DNA of 64,000 bases from Prorocentrum cordatum. Its lineage: Eukaryota > Sar > Dinophyceae > Prorocentrales > Prorocentraceae. Shown here in pieces: positions 33,377 through 44,549 of the stretch. The notes under the pieces were generated by a model. The model had not been told where the DNA came from. It did no database searches and was given only the letters and a program-made list of their open reading frames with translations. Each line of letters opens with the position of its first letter. The first letter of the stretch is position 1. The stretch spans positions 124,001-188,000 of the forward strand of contig CAUYUJ010001348.1 of NCBI GenBank assembly GCA_963575745.1, read 5' to 3'. A program made the position numbers and the translations under genes.

Positions 33377-34455
33377 GGGTCCAAATACCATGGGTTCCGC
33401 AAAAAACGGAAGGCGTCCCTGGCCCAAAGTGCCCCCCAACTCGTCCCGCTTTCTTGGAGCCCACGGTGCCGTCCAGGCATCCTGAGGGGTGTTCTGGAGA
33501 CGATCTGGGATCTGGGCCTCCCTGGACAAGCTGGGACCACCTTGGACCACCGCCAACTCTGGCCACACCAGTGAGCTGTGAGGGAGCGGGATCCGGAGAA
33601 GTGCGCCCGGGACGCCAGGGTCTGCCCCCATGGACCGCCTCTTGCAGCCCCGCGGCCCGCAGAAGGGCCCTGGGCGGCCGAGAACGGCGAACACCCTCGG
33701 GCCACCTCTCCCCCAAGGCACCCCCCGCACCTCCGTGGGACCCTCCTCTCCTCAGGAGGACGGTCTGCGGAGCAGGGCCTCTCAAGAGGACAGAGGGCTT
33801 CTTGCGAACAGGCGCAGGCCGTCTCCCTCGCGCCGACACCCTCTCATCGCGTCGCCGGCAAAAAGACCCGAAATGGAATGAGGTCTCAAGATCGTCGCAC
33901 TGCAACGCTAGTGCGTTGGTGGTGCGAATCTCGAGAATACCGCGATGCGGCCGTACCGCATGCGCGATGCATCGGCGACGCAGTGCGATCCTGTCGATCC
34001 GTTCAGGGGGGGGCCTGGGGAGGGGTGGGATGAGGAAATTGGGGTCTCTGGAAGCCCGAACAAAGCAAACAAGCATTCATCGATGAGGAGGTGGCGAAGA
34101 GCACGAGGAAAGAAGGAGCGAACAACTTAGGAGGCAACTACTGGGAAGTTTTCGTCGGAAAGATTAGGAGGATTGAGCCCAATTTGGGAGCTGTTACGCT
34201 GGAGTGGGCCTCGGATGAAGCGGGATTAAGCCGGACTTCGGACCAGTGCAAAATCAGAATTTGACCTCCCAGGAGTTGCATCCGAAAACAAGAGTGCGAA
34301 GCCCGCCGCTGGGATAATCGCGTCGTGCCGCAAGGCTTCCGCGCTACAGCACGATGTAGTCGATCAAGTTCGACGTGCGCAGCCGGCTGGCATCCCCCCA
34401 GACGCAGAAACCTGGCAGCCAGAAGGGGTGCCTCCACCCAACATCACTTCCAATT
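33377..34455. other. anonymous GC-rich DNA
   Basis: Overlapping frames on both strands, all continuous with the GGA array; nothing assigned. Confidence 0.35.
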
Positions 34456-34615
34456 TTAGGTCGGGCATGTCCCCCTACAGACGGATTTTGGGCGACAAAT
34501 ATAAAATACGCAGAAAATGCCCCCCACATAAGCAAACATAGTCAAAAAATCGTCCCCAGACTATATTTTGACAATTTTAGAATATTCCTCCTGTAGAGGG
34601 ACAGGCCCGACTTAA
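34456..34615 (+). mobile_element. inverted-repeat element (TCGGGC family), copy B
   Basis: The left end reads TTAGGTCGGGCATGTCCCCC and the right end, reverse strand, TTAAGTCGGGCCTGTCCCTC. About 28 bp of inverted similarity continue through CTACAG. AT-rich interior of about 100 bp (AAATATAAAATACGC; GACTATATTTTGACA) shared with the outer parts of copy A at 17.8-18.2 kb. Flanks TTCCAATTT and TTTCAGTTT agree at 7 of 9 positions. No coding capacity. Confidence 0.8.
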
Positions 34616-35408
34616 TTTCAGTTTCCCCCCGTCCGCCTCGAAAATCGAAGGTGATGTCTTTTCGGCTGGACCTCTCGAGACCGAGGACCTCTGGAGGTCT
34701 CTGGGCAAGGGGCGGGGCATTACCTGGCGGGAGTGGGATGTGTTTGTATTCCCGTATTTCCAAGAGAAACTATCCAAAGCCACCCGTTCCGGAACCGCCT
34801 CCCCGCCCCCACTTCTGGCGGGACATGCTGGGGATGGAGCTGGAAGGTGTTTCCCCAGACACCCGACGATATTTCTCTTGAGCCCACAAGGCTGAAACAA
34901 ATTCGACCTCGTTGCCGGACACAACGACTTATCATCCCGAATCCATGATTGACTGACCCGGGGCCCGAAATGCCCCCCTCCCACCCACGGAAGCCGAAAT
35001 CAAAGAGTCAACGTAGAGAGTAAACAAAACACGCCATCGGAGATGTGAGTTCTGGCCCTGCACCGGCGACGCAGTTGAGGATCAGATTGACGCCGTTGCT
35101 GATAGGGACGAGCAGCGACGCATCCTCAAGCTCACTGTTCGCCTTTATGGAACTGCCGACGCTGATCACAGCTAAAAGAAACCGCAAACGTGCCTCTGGC
35201 ACGTAGTGAAGCACCCTCAGATGCCTGGTGTGTGTCGCGCTAGACTTATACATCGGGTGGACAGGCTTGCGAAGCGTTGTACAAGGTCCTGCGCACTCAC
35301 ATTCAAAATAACGTCCAATCAAATCCCTAATCATCTGAAGCGTGAGTCTTCAAGTACTAGAACGCTCTAGAACACTGTAAACTCAATTACTCGACGCGGA
35401 TATCCATA
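34616..35408. other. anonymous DNA
   Basis: Short frames only. A weak leader-like word on the minus strand near 34,876 was considered and rejected. Confidence 0.35.
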
Positions 35409-35510
35409 TGTATATATATATATATATACACGTGTAAGTGTGTGTGTGTGTGTGTGTTGTTCCTCCCTCTCCCTCTTCCTCCCTCTATCTCTCTATCTCT
35501 ATCTGAGTTA
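35409..35510 (+). repeat. TA, GT and TCTATC microsatellites
   Basis: (TA)n at 35,411-35,428, (GT)n at 35,437-35,458, then CTCCCT and (TCTATC)n up to the leader-like sequence at 35,511. Confidence 0.9.
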
Positions 35511-35547
35511 TCCGTCGCCGTTCTGGCTCAAGACATTTTTGCTCACG
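35511..35547 (+). other. tandem DinoSL relict (decayed)
   Basis: 35,511-35,532 matches the 22-base DinoSL at 19 positions (TCCGTCGCCGTTCTGG, then CTCAAG). It is followed at once by ACATTTTTGCTCACG (35,533-35,547), which matches the 15-base internal part of the leader at 12 positions. A leader followed by a truncated second leader is the pattern expected when an already trans-spliced and reinserted mRNA is trans-spliced and reinserted again. Confidence 0.65.
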
Positions 35548-36570
35548 CCATCCATCCGCGGATGACAGCCCTGTTGCTCAAATCCGCACGGCATCATGTC
35601 TTGTAGTGGCATCAACTGAGAAGCCGCTGGCGTGGATGTGGGCTCCCGGAAGGGTCGCCGCGCGGGCGGCCCGAGGAGAAGCAGAGCTGAGAGGCCCGCA
35701 GCTGCGAGGCTGGTTCGCGGGAGCGCAGATGCTGCCGTGTGCAGTCTCCAGGCTCAACTGGTGGACATCACCGAGGAGCTGCACGCGAGGCTGATGCTCA
35801 TCGTAACCGCTGGACCGCGCCGCCTTGGTCGACGAGCCGCTCGATGAATCGCACATGCGCGCCGATGCAGCCGTGTTCGTGCCTTGCTGCTGGAAACTGC
35901 CCCCGCAAGGCGCGGAAGGGTCGCTGTGTGCGTGTGAGGCCACGCTGCTCTCTTCGGCGGAACGCATCTATCAACCAGCCCAGCAGGTCGGGCCCGTGCC
36001 CGTTGCCGAGGTTGGCATCGGTCAAGAACGTCGTGGATGGCTGCGGGGGGAACGCCTGGGACACGGTGCCGACGGCGCAGGCTGGCACTCTTCTCGGTTC
36101 CTTCGGCATGGCATGGGGGCCGCAGTCTACCTGCGTCCAGCATGCAGCTGATCGGGGAGCCGCTGGTTCTCTGGGTGTGGGTGGCTCCGTGGCCGACGTG
36201 GAGCCAGGTGCACCCAGCGTCTCGTGGACACTGACCAGACTGCCACTTGCCCTCGGAGAGGGCCTACTTTTCCAAGGATTGCATGGTGGCCGGTCTATAC
36301 CCGACGGCGGTGAGAGCGATGTCTCGCACCTTTGCTGTGTCAATACTGTATCGTGTTTTGGTGAATCTTAGAGTAGTTGCGGTATGCATGCGAAAATCCC
36401 GATCCCGTGCCTGGAGCGGTTCATCTCGTCCTGCAATGTATCTTCCTTGTTCGGGGAGCTTCGTGATGCTATGGGTGGTTACGTATGGGCTTCCTGGCAT
36501 TGTATGTGGCTCCCTTTCGAAGGCTTGCACGCACTGGTCTGGTTCTGGACGGTGAGGTCAATATAGCTCG
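35548..36570. other. unresolved retroposed region downstream of the DinoSL relict
   Basis: By position this should be the body of a retroposed transcript on the plus strand. Plus frames (35,739-36,371; 35,825-36,151) and minus frames (35,798-36,343; 35,578-35,967) are all plausible in composition, and none carries a motif I recognise. Function not assigned. Confidence 0.3.
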
Positions 36571-37684
36571 TTATTATGTCATTGCTTCAACGGCATCGGC
36601 CGTGTCGTTATCCCCTCGGTGCAACGGTGGCGTGGGCTCTTCCACTTCATAGTCAACGGATTCCTGCTCATCGTAGTGGTCAACGCATTGCTCTTGGAGT
36701 TGGTGGCGGAGGGCCGTTATTAGGTGGACCCTCCAGAATCTCTCTCTCTCTCTCTATCTCCCTCGCTCTCTCTATCCATGAAGACAGCAGCCGAACGTTG
36801 ACGCGACCATACAGCATGCATGCTTGAGGTGAGGCTCGTATCATGCGTACTCGAATTCACTTCTCAACCATATGGTGCCCTCGGCAACCCGCCAGCGGCC
36901 CGTCGATTTCCAGGTGCTCTTGGGGACTTCTGGCCTGACGGGGGCCTGCCGCGAGAATTTCTCAGAACGGCAGACAAGTTATTCGAAACTGGGGCCCTGG
37001 ACGCGCCCCGGTCTTACCCAAAGGCAAATGTCCATGCTCTCGTGACGATCTCTTGGGCCGCGTGAGAGCTTTCAAAAAGCCCCAAGCGGAGCCCCAACTC
37101 GCCGCTAGACGACCCCCGAGGCGTTGCAAGAAGGGCCCGAAAAAGGCTTCGAGAAGGACCCAAAAATGGGGGCCGAAAAGGACCGCTACTCATCCCCAGG
37201 GAACTGGTTGGGAACCAGCCTTCTCCCCCCTTAACAAGATGGCCACAAGACCACAAACAAGTAGAATCATAACTCTGGAAACCGCCGTATTCTCAACCAT
37301 AATCTCCCAGTATGTGCCCGGCATTAGGAACGCAACATGGCTTTCAAACGTTCGTTCCAAAACGTCCATGACCGACACTTCCGTATCTTCGACGACGTGA
37401 TGTGTCGGGTCTTTTGCTAGCGAAGCGAGCCCATTCACCTGAACGCATCCCCAAGACCGTTCGTCGCGGGTGAATGTTACATGACCTGGGAAGGCAACGG
37501 ATGCATCCGGAAACCAACAACCCGGAAACAAAACACTCGTCGTGACCCTCTCGCAAAGCCTGCGAGGTCTGGGACCCAGGCACGGTGGCGGGATGGGCCG
37601 CAGGCTGCCACATGTACACGGCCAGCAAAGATAGCCTGACGGGCGCAGTCACGTGCATCTGCGCCAACTTGGAGATGGAGGCGT
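36571..37684. other. anonymous DNA
   Basis: Short frames on both strands. A CT-rich microsatellite lies at about 36,738-36,776. Confidence 0.35.
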
Positions 37685-37768
37685 TGAGCACCGTACCTCC
37701 AGCGACACCGCCACCGTCGTCGCCGTCGCCGTCGTCGTCGCCATCGCCGTCGCCGTCGCTGCCGCCGC

Positions 37769-37839
<71 letters not shown>

Positions 37840-37845
37840 TCATCT
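37685..37845 (+). repeat. GTC/GCC trinucleotide microsatellite
   Basis: Interrupted CGTCGC and CGCCGC words pass into pure (GTC)n at 37,780-37,840. Confidence 0.92.
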
Positions 37846-38488
37846 CAGGGGACCTGTGCCGCCCACCAGCGTGAACAGCAGCAGCTCCACCGCGTTGTTC
37901 CTGGCGCGCGCCCACTGGAAAAACAGGGCGGACATGCTGCCAGCCATCACCACCAAGTTGACGCCGATGAACACCTCCGTCGGTAAGGCGTTAGGGGAGC
38001 AGGGCCGAGGCCCAATGATCCAGAAGACGTGCGTCAAGGCTTACGTGCGATTCCTCACACATGTCCTTTGATATGCAGCTCGCAGCGCGCTGAAGGCCGC
38101 CAAAGGCTGCGACGCGGATCGGCGGAGGTTTGCGAGGTGCCCCCCGCACCAGTGTCCTGCAGACCGAAGAAGGTGCAACGAAGAGGCTGGCATCAAAAAT
38201 CAAGGGGCCCCGGTGGAAACGGGTCCTGGACCCCAAGGCACCAGCGTTCCATTCCCCGAACCGCTCTGTCGACTGCCCTGGGGCCTGGGAAGGGCCCCGA
38301 TGGCCCGGAACCAGCGAAAGGCCTCCAAGGCCCCTCTGCTCCAAGCCGTGGTTCCCTCGTCTTCGCACTGCCTGCCCTCTGTCCTGGCACTGCTCTTTCC
38401 GTCTCTTCGGGTCGTGCCGGGCTTCGCTGGCCTCCTGAGCTTCTGGCCGTCGTTTTCTCCTCCGGAGGGGGATTTAGACGCCCCTAGC
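37846..38488. other. anonymous DNA
   Basis: No gene recognised. Confidence 0.35.
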
Positions 38489-38493
38489 GAATG

Positions 38494-38699
38494 TCGGGGA
38501 GACGGAAGACCCGGTTACGGGGGACTCGGAAATCCCCGACGAGGTCGTCAAAAAAATGACGAGGCCGAGCCTGCATTTTGACGAGGCCTCCCGCTGCAGA
38601 CATCCCACGAAACTCCTCCTCGTCAAAATCCGAGGCGCGGTCGTCAAAAAACGATGGCGAACCCGAGTCCCGGCAAACCCGGGTCTTACGCTCCCCCGA
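38494..38699 (+). mobile_element. MITE-like element, family M1, copy 2
   Basis: A 206-bp element with inverted ends TCGGGGAGACGGAAGACCCG (left) and TCGGGGGAGCGTAAGACCCG (right, reverse strand), continuing to about 45 bp through GGGACTCGG. An exact 5-bp duplication GAATG flanks it (38,489-38,493 and 38,700-38,704). The interior matches the element at 24,903-25,107. Two words GTCGTCAAAAAA lie inside, near 38,545 and 38,641. Confidence 0.9.
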
Positions 38700-38840
38700 G
38701 AATGGGGGGCGTGCGACAACCAGAATCCTCCAAGGCCCCCCACCTCCATGCCCAGGGGCCGCCGCGAGAGCAGGCGGAGGGCGGGCGGGGCAGGACGAGA
38801 GCGCACTCTGCCGGCCGAGGGGGCTGCTCCGAGGAGGGAG

Positions 38841-39012
38841 GCGCGGCCAGTGTGCCGGGGAGGGGGACGGAGGGAAGAGGTGCGGGCAGAAGACGGGAAG
38901 AAGGGGGGGGGACGGAGGGAAGAGGACGGGGGACGCGGAGGCGCGGCCAGTGTGCTGGGGGAGGGGGACGGAGGGAAGAGGTGCGGGCAGAAGACGGGAA
39001 GAGGGGGGGGGG
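38841..39012 (+). repeat. tandem duplication with 100-bp period
   Basis: The sequence starting GCGCGGCCAGTGTGC at 38,841 recurs at 38,941, with about 70 bp of near identity in each copy (GGACGGAGGGAAGAGGTGCG and GGCAGAAGACGGGAAGA). Confidence 0.85.
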
Positions 39013-39037
39013 GACGCTGAGGATTGGGAAGGACAAT

Positions 39038-39131
39038 GAACGAAGGATTGCAAACAAACCTTCGTTTTTTTTGCAATCCTTCGTTCAAGGGTTTTTTTTT
39101 GCAATCCTTCGGTTTTTTTTGCAATCCTTCG
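39038..39131 (+). repeat. 17-bp perfect hairpin plus two further copies of its arm
   Basis: GAACGAAGGATTGCAAA at 39,038-39,054 pairs perfectly with 39,070-39,086 across a 15-base loop. The core of the right arm, GCAATCCTTCG, recurs after T runs at 39,101 and 39,121. Confidence 0.9.
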
Positions 39132-39139
39132 GGAAGGAA

Positions 39140-40588
39140 AATGACCAGGACAAGCGCCGATGCAAGTCCTCGCGTGCGCGGGGCCGGCAGCACCTCGCGA
39201 CGAGGGCGGCGGCAGGGACGGGGCCCCTATCACAGCTTCTGGTCCGCCCCGCGGCGGTGTGTTGACCATGCGGTTGTCGCTCGTCGATGCTCTCGGTGTT
39301 TTCCAGTTGCCAGTGCAGAGGGAGAAGGTGAACGGGTGAAGTGAGGAGGAGACGGAGAATGGAGGATGAGGAGGACGCGGTGAGGCAAGATGAGGGGGCG
39401 CGAGGAGGAGCAGGAGGAGAGCTGGCGAGCAGACGATGGAGAAGAGGAGAGAGGGGGGGGTGTAGGAACATCAAGGAGCCCCCCCTTTCAAAAGACCGCA
39501 GAACCCCAGCTTGCGGCGTGGAGATCAACGCCAACATGTCGGCGTTGGCAGGCAGCTCCGTCGGGCCCAGCCGCGCTATCAAAATGACCGCTATCACCAG
39601 AATGGACGTGCCCACCTGAAGTCACGAGACGGAGGACGGGAAGCGGCGAGAGACGAAGAGAAGGACGACGATGACGACACGGACGAACACAACATGCAAC
39701 AGCAGGAATCGGACACCGTGGGAGGTGAAGGAGGATGAGCTGGAGGAGGAGAAGGAGAAGGACAATGATCTGGGGAGGGGGATGCAACGGACAAGGACGA
39801 GGAGGCTCGCAAGAACAGTCGCCACGGCATTCGATACGGCGTGGGGGCGGATGACATGTGCCTCCTGCTGCAAGCGAGGGACGCGGAGGGCGGAAGAGTC
39901 CGACTAAATGGAACTAGTTGGAACAACAAAACGATGAGGATGATGACGACGACGCCGAGAACACCAACGACAAAGAACGCGACAGCGGCGACAAGAAGGT
40001 AGGATAAGGGTGTTGAAGGGCAACGGTGAATCTATGCATGTGTATGTATGGATTTAATTGTTTATTGATTTGTTTAGAAAGATATACAGGCATACGTATA
40101 CGTCGACATCTGGATGAAAGCTCTGCCTGGATGCGCGGCTGGAGGCCTGACAAAAAGGATTCGTGTGGCTATACCATTACTGAAGAAATCCCGCCGCTCA
40201 GGGATCGGCGCCCCCGTAACTCGCAAGGCGCGTGCGCAGGCACGCAAGAGACATCCAGAAAGCTGGATCCACCTCCTCCTCCTCCTCGATCCTCCTCGGA
40301 CCTCGACCCTCCTTCTCGGACCTCGATCCTCCTCGATCCTCTTCATCCTCCTCCTCGACCCTCCTCGGACTTCGATCCTCCTCGATCCCCCTCTTTGATC
40401 CTCCTCGATCCTGGGAGGGCCCCCCCTGGTCGCGCGACCCTGGCGTTCTTGTCGTACTCGGCGAGCCGAAGGTACTGCTGCAGCACGAGGTTGCTTGAGA
40501 GGCCTCTCTTTCCCGAGGGAAGGGGGGGGGAAGGGGAAGCAAGATGGGTCTCAGGGTCCCTCGGTCCCCCCCCCACAGATGGGATGGG
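39140..40588. other. anonymous, low-complexity DNA
   Basis: Purine-rich to 39,780, then AT-richer, then (GAT/CCT)-type words at 40,265-40,410. No gene assigned. Confidence 0.4.

Positions 40589-40640
<52 letters not shown>
40589..40640 (+). repeat. GAC microsatellite inside a duplicated sequence
   Basis: Pure (GAC)n. Similar text lies on both sides: CGAGGTTGCTTGAGAGGCCT, TTTCCCGAGGGAAGGGGGG before (40,487-40,525), and CGAGGTTGCTCGAGAGGCCT, TTCCTGAGGGAAGGGGGG after (40,639-40,680). Confidence 0.88.
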
Positions 40641-40642
<2 letters not shown>

Positions 40643-40680
40643 GTTGCTCGAGAGGCCTCGTTCCTGAGGGAAGGGGGGAG

Positions 40681-42194
40681 GGGGAAGCAAGACTATCGTG
40701 ATGTCGTGACAGGGGTCGACCTGAACAGTGTTTTGGCGATCTCGCGGGCCATTCTCGTTTCGATTTATTTTTGCGACAAGGGCGGATTGAAGACAACATG
40801 AGGGTACACGAAAACAACACGAAACACGAAAAACACTATTTAGGTCGATCCCTGTGTCATGGTGCATGTGGTTCAGGATGCGTCCCCTGAATTCTGGAGC
40901 ATCTGTGGGCCCACATCTCTGGAGGTCGCGCGCAGAGTAACAGGAACACTCTGGGAATCGCAGCATGACATCGTGCGCTGCTCTAAGGGAGGCCTACTCC
41001 TCTTCCCCCTCCCGCCTCCTCCCTTTCCCTCCTCCTCCACATCCTAGTCCTAGTCCACATTCTAGTCTTAATCCTAGTTCTGGTTCTAATGCCCCTCCAC
41101 ATCCCGCCATTGATCCTCCTCATCCCTCTCCCCGTCCCCCCCCGCGCGCGCGGAAGAAGGGGGGGAAGGAAGGGAGGTGGGGGAGGGGAGATGAGGATCG
41201 CATCTGCGTTTGGAGCGTTTCTAGCATCTGGGGCCCCGACGGAGGCTTCCAGATGCCTGCCGACTCTCCCAAGGTTTCCGGAGGCCTCCGAAGCAACGGC
41301 AGGAGACGGAGGAGGAGAGGGGAGGGGAGAGGCTGCCCTCCCGTCCGCGGCCTAACGCGCGGGGTGGGGGTGTGTTGTGGCCGCGGCGGAATCATAACGA
41401 AACCTGGGAGGAGGAAGGAGAGAAAGAGGAGGGGTGGAGGATGGGGAGGAAGGATGAGGAGGGGGGGATGGGGAAGAACAAGAACACGGAGGAGATGAGG
41501 AGGAGGACGAGGAGGAGAGGAGGAGGAGGAGGAAGAGGAGGAGGAGGAGGACGACAGGAACGGAAGATGGGGTCAAGAGGAACAAAGGACATACCAACGA
41601 GGACAGACCGAGACGGCACGTCGGGACCGAACACAACGCTACAAACCGGGCAACGCAAAAACATTACCGAGTCAAACTCAGCCCGTGCTCAAAAAGGGCA
41701 CGACAGTTGCCGAACCGCTGTGGTTGGTGGCATCAAGGGCACGCCTGCTCCCTGCCAAGAAGAACCTCTCAGTGGTCTGCAACATGGGCAGCAACAAGAC
41801 TATAGGAATCTGGCGCCCAAGTCAACACCAAAACGGTGTGCGCGAATGTGCCCTAGACACGGGCGGCCCTCACTAGCAGGCATCCCGCGATCAGGGTCAG
41901 AACACAAGGACCAACAACTGCTCGTGTCATGGCGCGGGTCCCTGCCCCTGATGTCGCACGAACCGGTCGTCTGCACCCGCGGTCAAATGATCAAACCACA
42001 CCGCCCCGGATCAACACCGTAATAATGACGAACATGCCGGAACGATACGAACAATAGCAACGGCTGCGCCACAAACGTGGACACATGATCAACGAGCTTC
42101 CGGCTCGTGATCGAGAGCTGCGGCAGCAGCATGCAGTACGATATCAGCTGGGCGAGGTAGAGGGGAGAGGAGGAGGACGAGAATAGAGTCAAAG
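40681..42194. other. anonymous DNA with GGA tract
   Basis: Interrupted (GGA)n at about 41,405-41,555. A plus-strand frame continues to 42,022, but it is an extension of the repeat frame and is not called. Confidence 0.4.
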
Positions 42195-42266
42195 AGGAGG
42201 AGGAGGAGGAGGAGGAGGAGGAGGAGGAGGAGGAGGAGGAGGAGGAGGAGGAGGAGGAGGAGGAGA
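42195..42266 (+). repeat. GGA microsatellite
   Basis: Nearly pure (GGA)n, about 125 bp upstream of the third GGCCCCAAGA repeat. Confidence 0.93.
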
Positions 42267-42389
42267 GGGGTCCCAGACGGTTCAATATGATATCGGCGCC
42301 TTTGGGGGCTGCTCGCTGCATCGCGGGCCATTTCTGGGAAGGAAGCGGATTGTGTTCCCATGGGCGAAAAACGACGCAGTCAAACAAAT

Positions 42390-43310
42390 AATTGCCAGGC
42401 CCAGCGGGTTAGAAGCGTACTAAGATCTCAAGCAGCCAATTAACCGCATTTCTGGTTCGCACGCCAAAACTGCCCCTGGGGGTCCCTGGAGGAACAGCAC
42501 GCCAGGTGCATCCCAGCCAAGTCGGATCAGATTACTTCCCGCCTCGGGGCGGCATCCCAGGCGCCCCAGAACGTTCCAAGAGGACCCCTAAAGGCCCCCA
42601 AGACGGTTCAAGGGGGCTCCGAATCGCTGGCCGATCCGTCCAAAACGCCCAAGATGGCCTCCAGACGGCCGAAGACGCCTCTAAGACGCCCCAGCAAGCC
42701 TCCAAGAGACGTCCCCACAGGGCCCCTAGAGGCACGAATGCTCGATCCCTCCAAGATTTTCCACAAATGTTGGGCGTTCTCGTTTTTCCGGCTTCCTGGC
42801 GCTCCAAAACGACAAAAAACGGTCCCAAACCGGCCCGATGGGTCTTGAACGTGGCCCCCGGACCTGCCAAAGGGGGCGCCAAAACAGCCCAAAAGGCCAC
42901 CCAGGGCGGCCTTTACACGTGGTCCAGATGGGGAACCCGAGCGGATAGTTCGAGCACCCGCCCCCCGCCCCCGGAGCCCCAACAAACACCAAAATGGCCC
43001 CCAAGAGGCCCCCAATAGACTCTCAAGACGTTCCCTGCGGCCCCTGCGAGGCCCCAGGAGGCCTCAAACATGCCGCCAAGAGGCCCCCGAGAGGTCCCCC
43101 AAGGGCCCCGAGAAACCCTCCAAAGCAGCATTTGGTCCAGGACCACCATGTGGCCCCTAAGAGGCCCCAAGAGGCTCCCATCAGGCCCCAGGAGGACACG
43201 AAAATACAACCAAGTGGCCCCCGAGAGGCCTTCCAATGACCCCAAGAAGCCCACCAAAGAAGCGTTGGCCCCACATGCACCAAGAAGCCATCGAGAGGCC
43301 TCTTTCATGT
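42390..43310 (+). repeat. GGCCCCAAGA dispersed repeat, copy 3
   Basis: Same leader as copy 1 (GTACTAAGATCTCAAG; CTGCCCCTGGGGGTCCCTGG; AGTCGGATCAGA), same tandem CCAAGA/CCAAGACG units and the same T-rich island (GTTTTTCCGGCTTCCTGGCG at about 42,782-42,801). It is the longest copy, about 0.9 kb. Confidence 0.82.
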
Positions 43311-44266
43311 CTCATCCTCCCCTCTTCCCCCTCCTCTTCCCCCTACGGACCCCCCTGACAGACGAAATGACCGCGCCATACACATCGGCGCCATGCATGC
43401 GAGAAAACAAGAAGAAACACAGGCGGGCGGATGGCAGAGAGTCAGGCGCGGCGCGACTGCAGGGCCGCGAGGTGCGGCAGGGCCCCTCCGACCCTCTGCG
43501 TGGGCCCAGTCGCGTGTGCAGGTGGGACCGCGCGCTCTCGGGCGCTCGGCAAGTCCTTCCAGCACCTCGCGAACCCCAAAAGCCTCAGCCCAAAACTGCG
43601 ACAACTCGGCGCAACTCAAACAACGTGCGAGTGAGCCTCTGGCACTGGGCAACAAGCCGCACGCCAATCTGGACGGGCCCACGCCCCCCCCTCCTGCGCG
43701 CCGATATGTGCAAGTTTCGCAATTGCTGCGCGCCCGTCGAACCACCGGGCCTGGGGAGGAAACGAAAGGCACGGACGATGCGCGACCTGGGGCGGGCCCG
43801 CATGACCACGGCAAAAAGGGGCGCCCAACCCTCTCGCCCAAGACGCCGACGAAAAATCAACTCTAAGCTCTGCGATCGCTTCGCGAGTTGCCTCGGCGAC
43901 CTTCTGGAGGGGCGCGCGGCGCCCCGCGGCCTCGCGCAGCGCCCCGCGACCTGGCTGGGCAGAAGCTTGGCGTCGGAGGAGGGGGTGGTCTCGCCCGCAG
44001 GTCGGGTTTCAACTCCGACAACCCTCCATTGCGTCGCGCGCTGAACGATGGACACGCAGAGCGCGCAAACGCGGGCGCTGGTCCACAATCCAAGCTCCTC
44101 GATCCACCGCTGGGATATCCAAAGGGCCTCTTGGCGCCGAACACGTGTCCAGCAAGTGCCTGACAGAACTATGCTCAGCGTGGTGGTGGCGGTGTCAATG
44201 GTGGCGGTGGTGATGGTGGCGGGTGGGTCGGCGGGCGAGCGGGCGGCTGGCGCGCGTGGGGGTGAT
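43311..44266. other. anonymous GC-rich DNA
   Basis: Overlapping frames on both strands; the minus frame is part of a 698-codon frame that runs through the GT array and is not called. Confidence 0.35.

Positions 44267-44549
<283 letters not shown>

Noticed and set aside
33212-34086. Poly-Gly, poly-Glu, poly-Leu and poly-Pro frames across GGA arrays (here and at 1.6, 10.3, 10.9, 25.1, 26.0, 42.2 and 50.0 kb)
   Set aside because: All are direct translations of (GGA)n/(TCC)n in different frames.
34876-34898. Third possible DinoSL relict on minus (GGCTCAAG preceded by AGCCTTGTG)
   Set aside because: Only about 14 of 22 positions agree, mostly the last nine; not distinguishable from chance.
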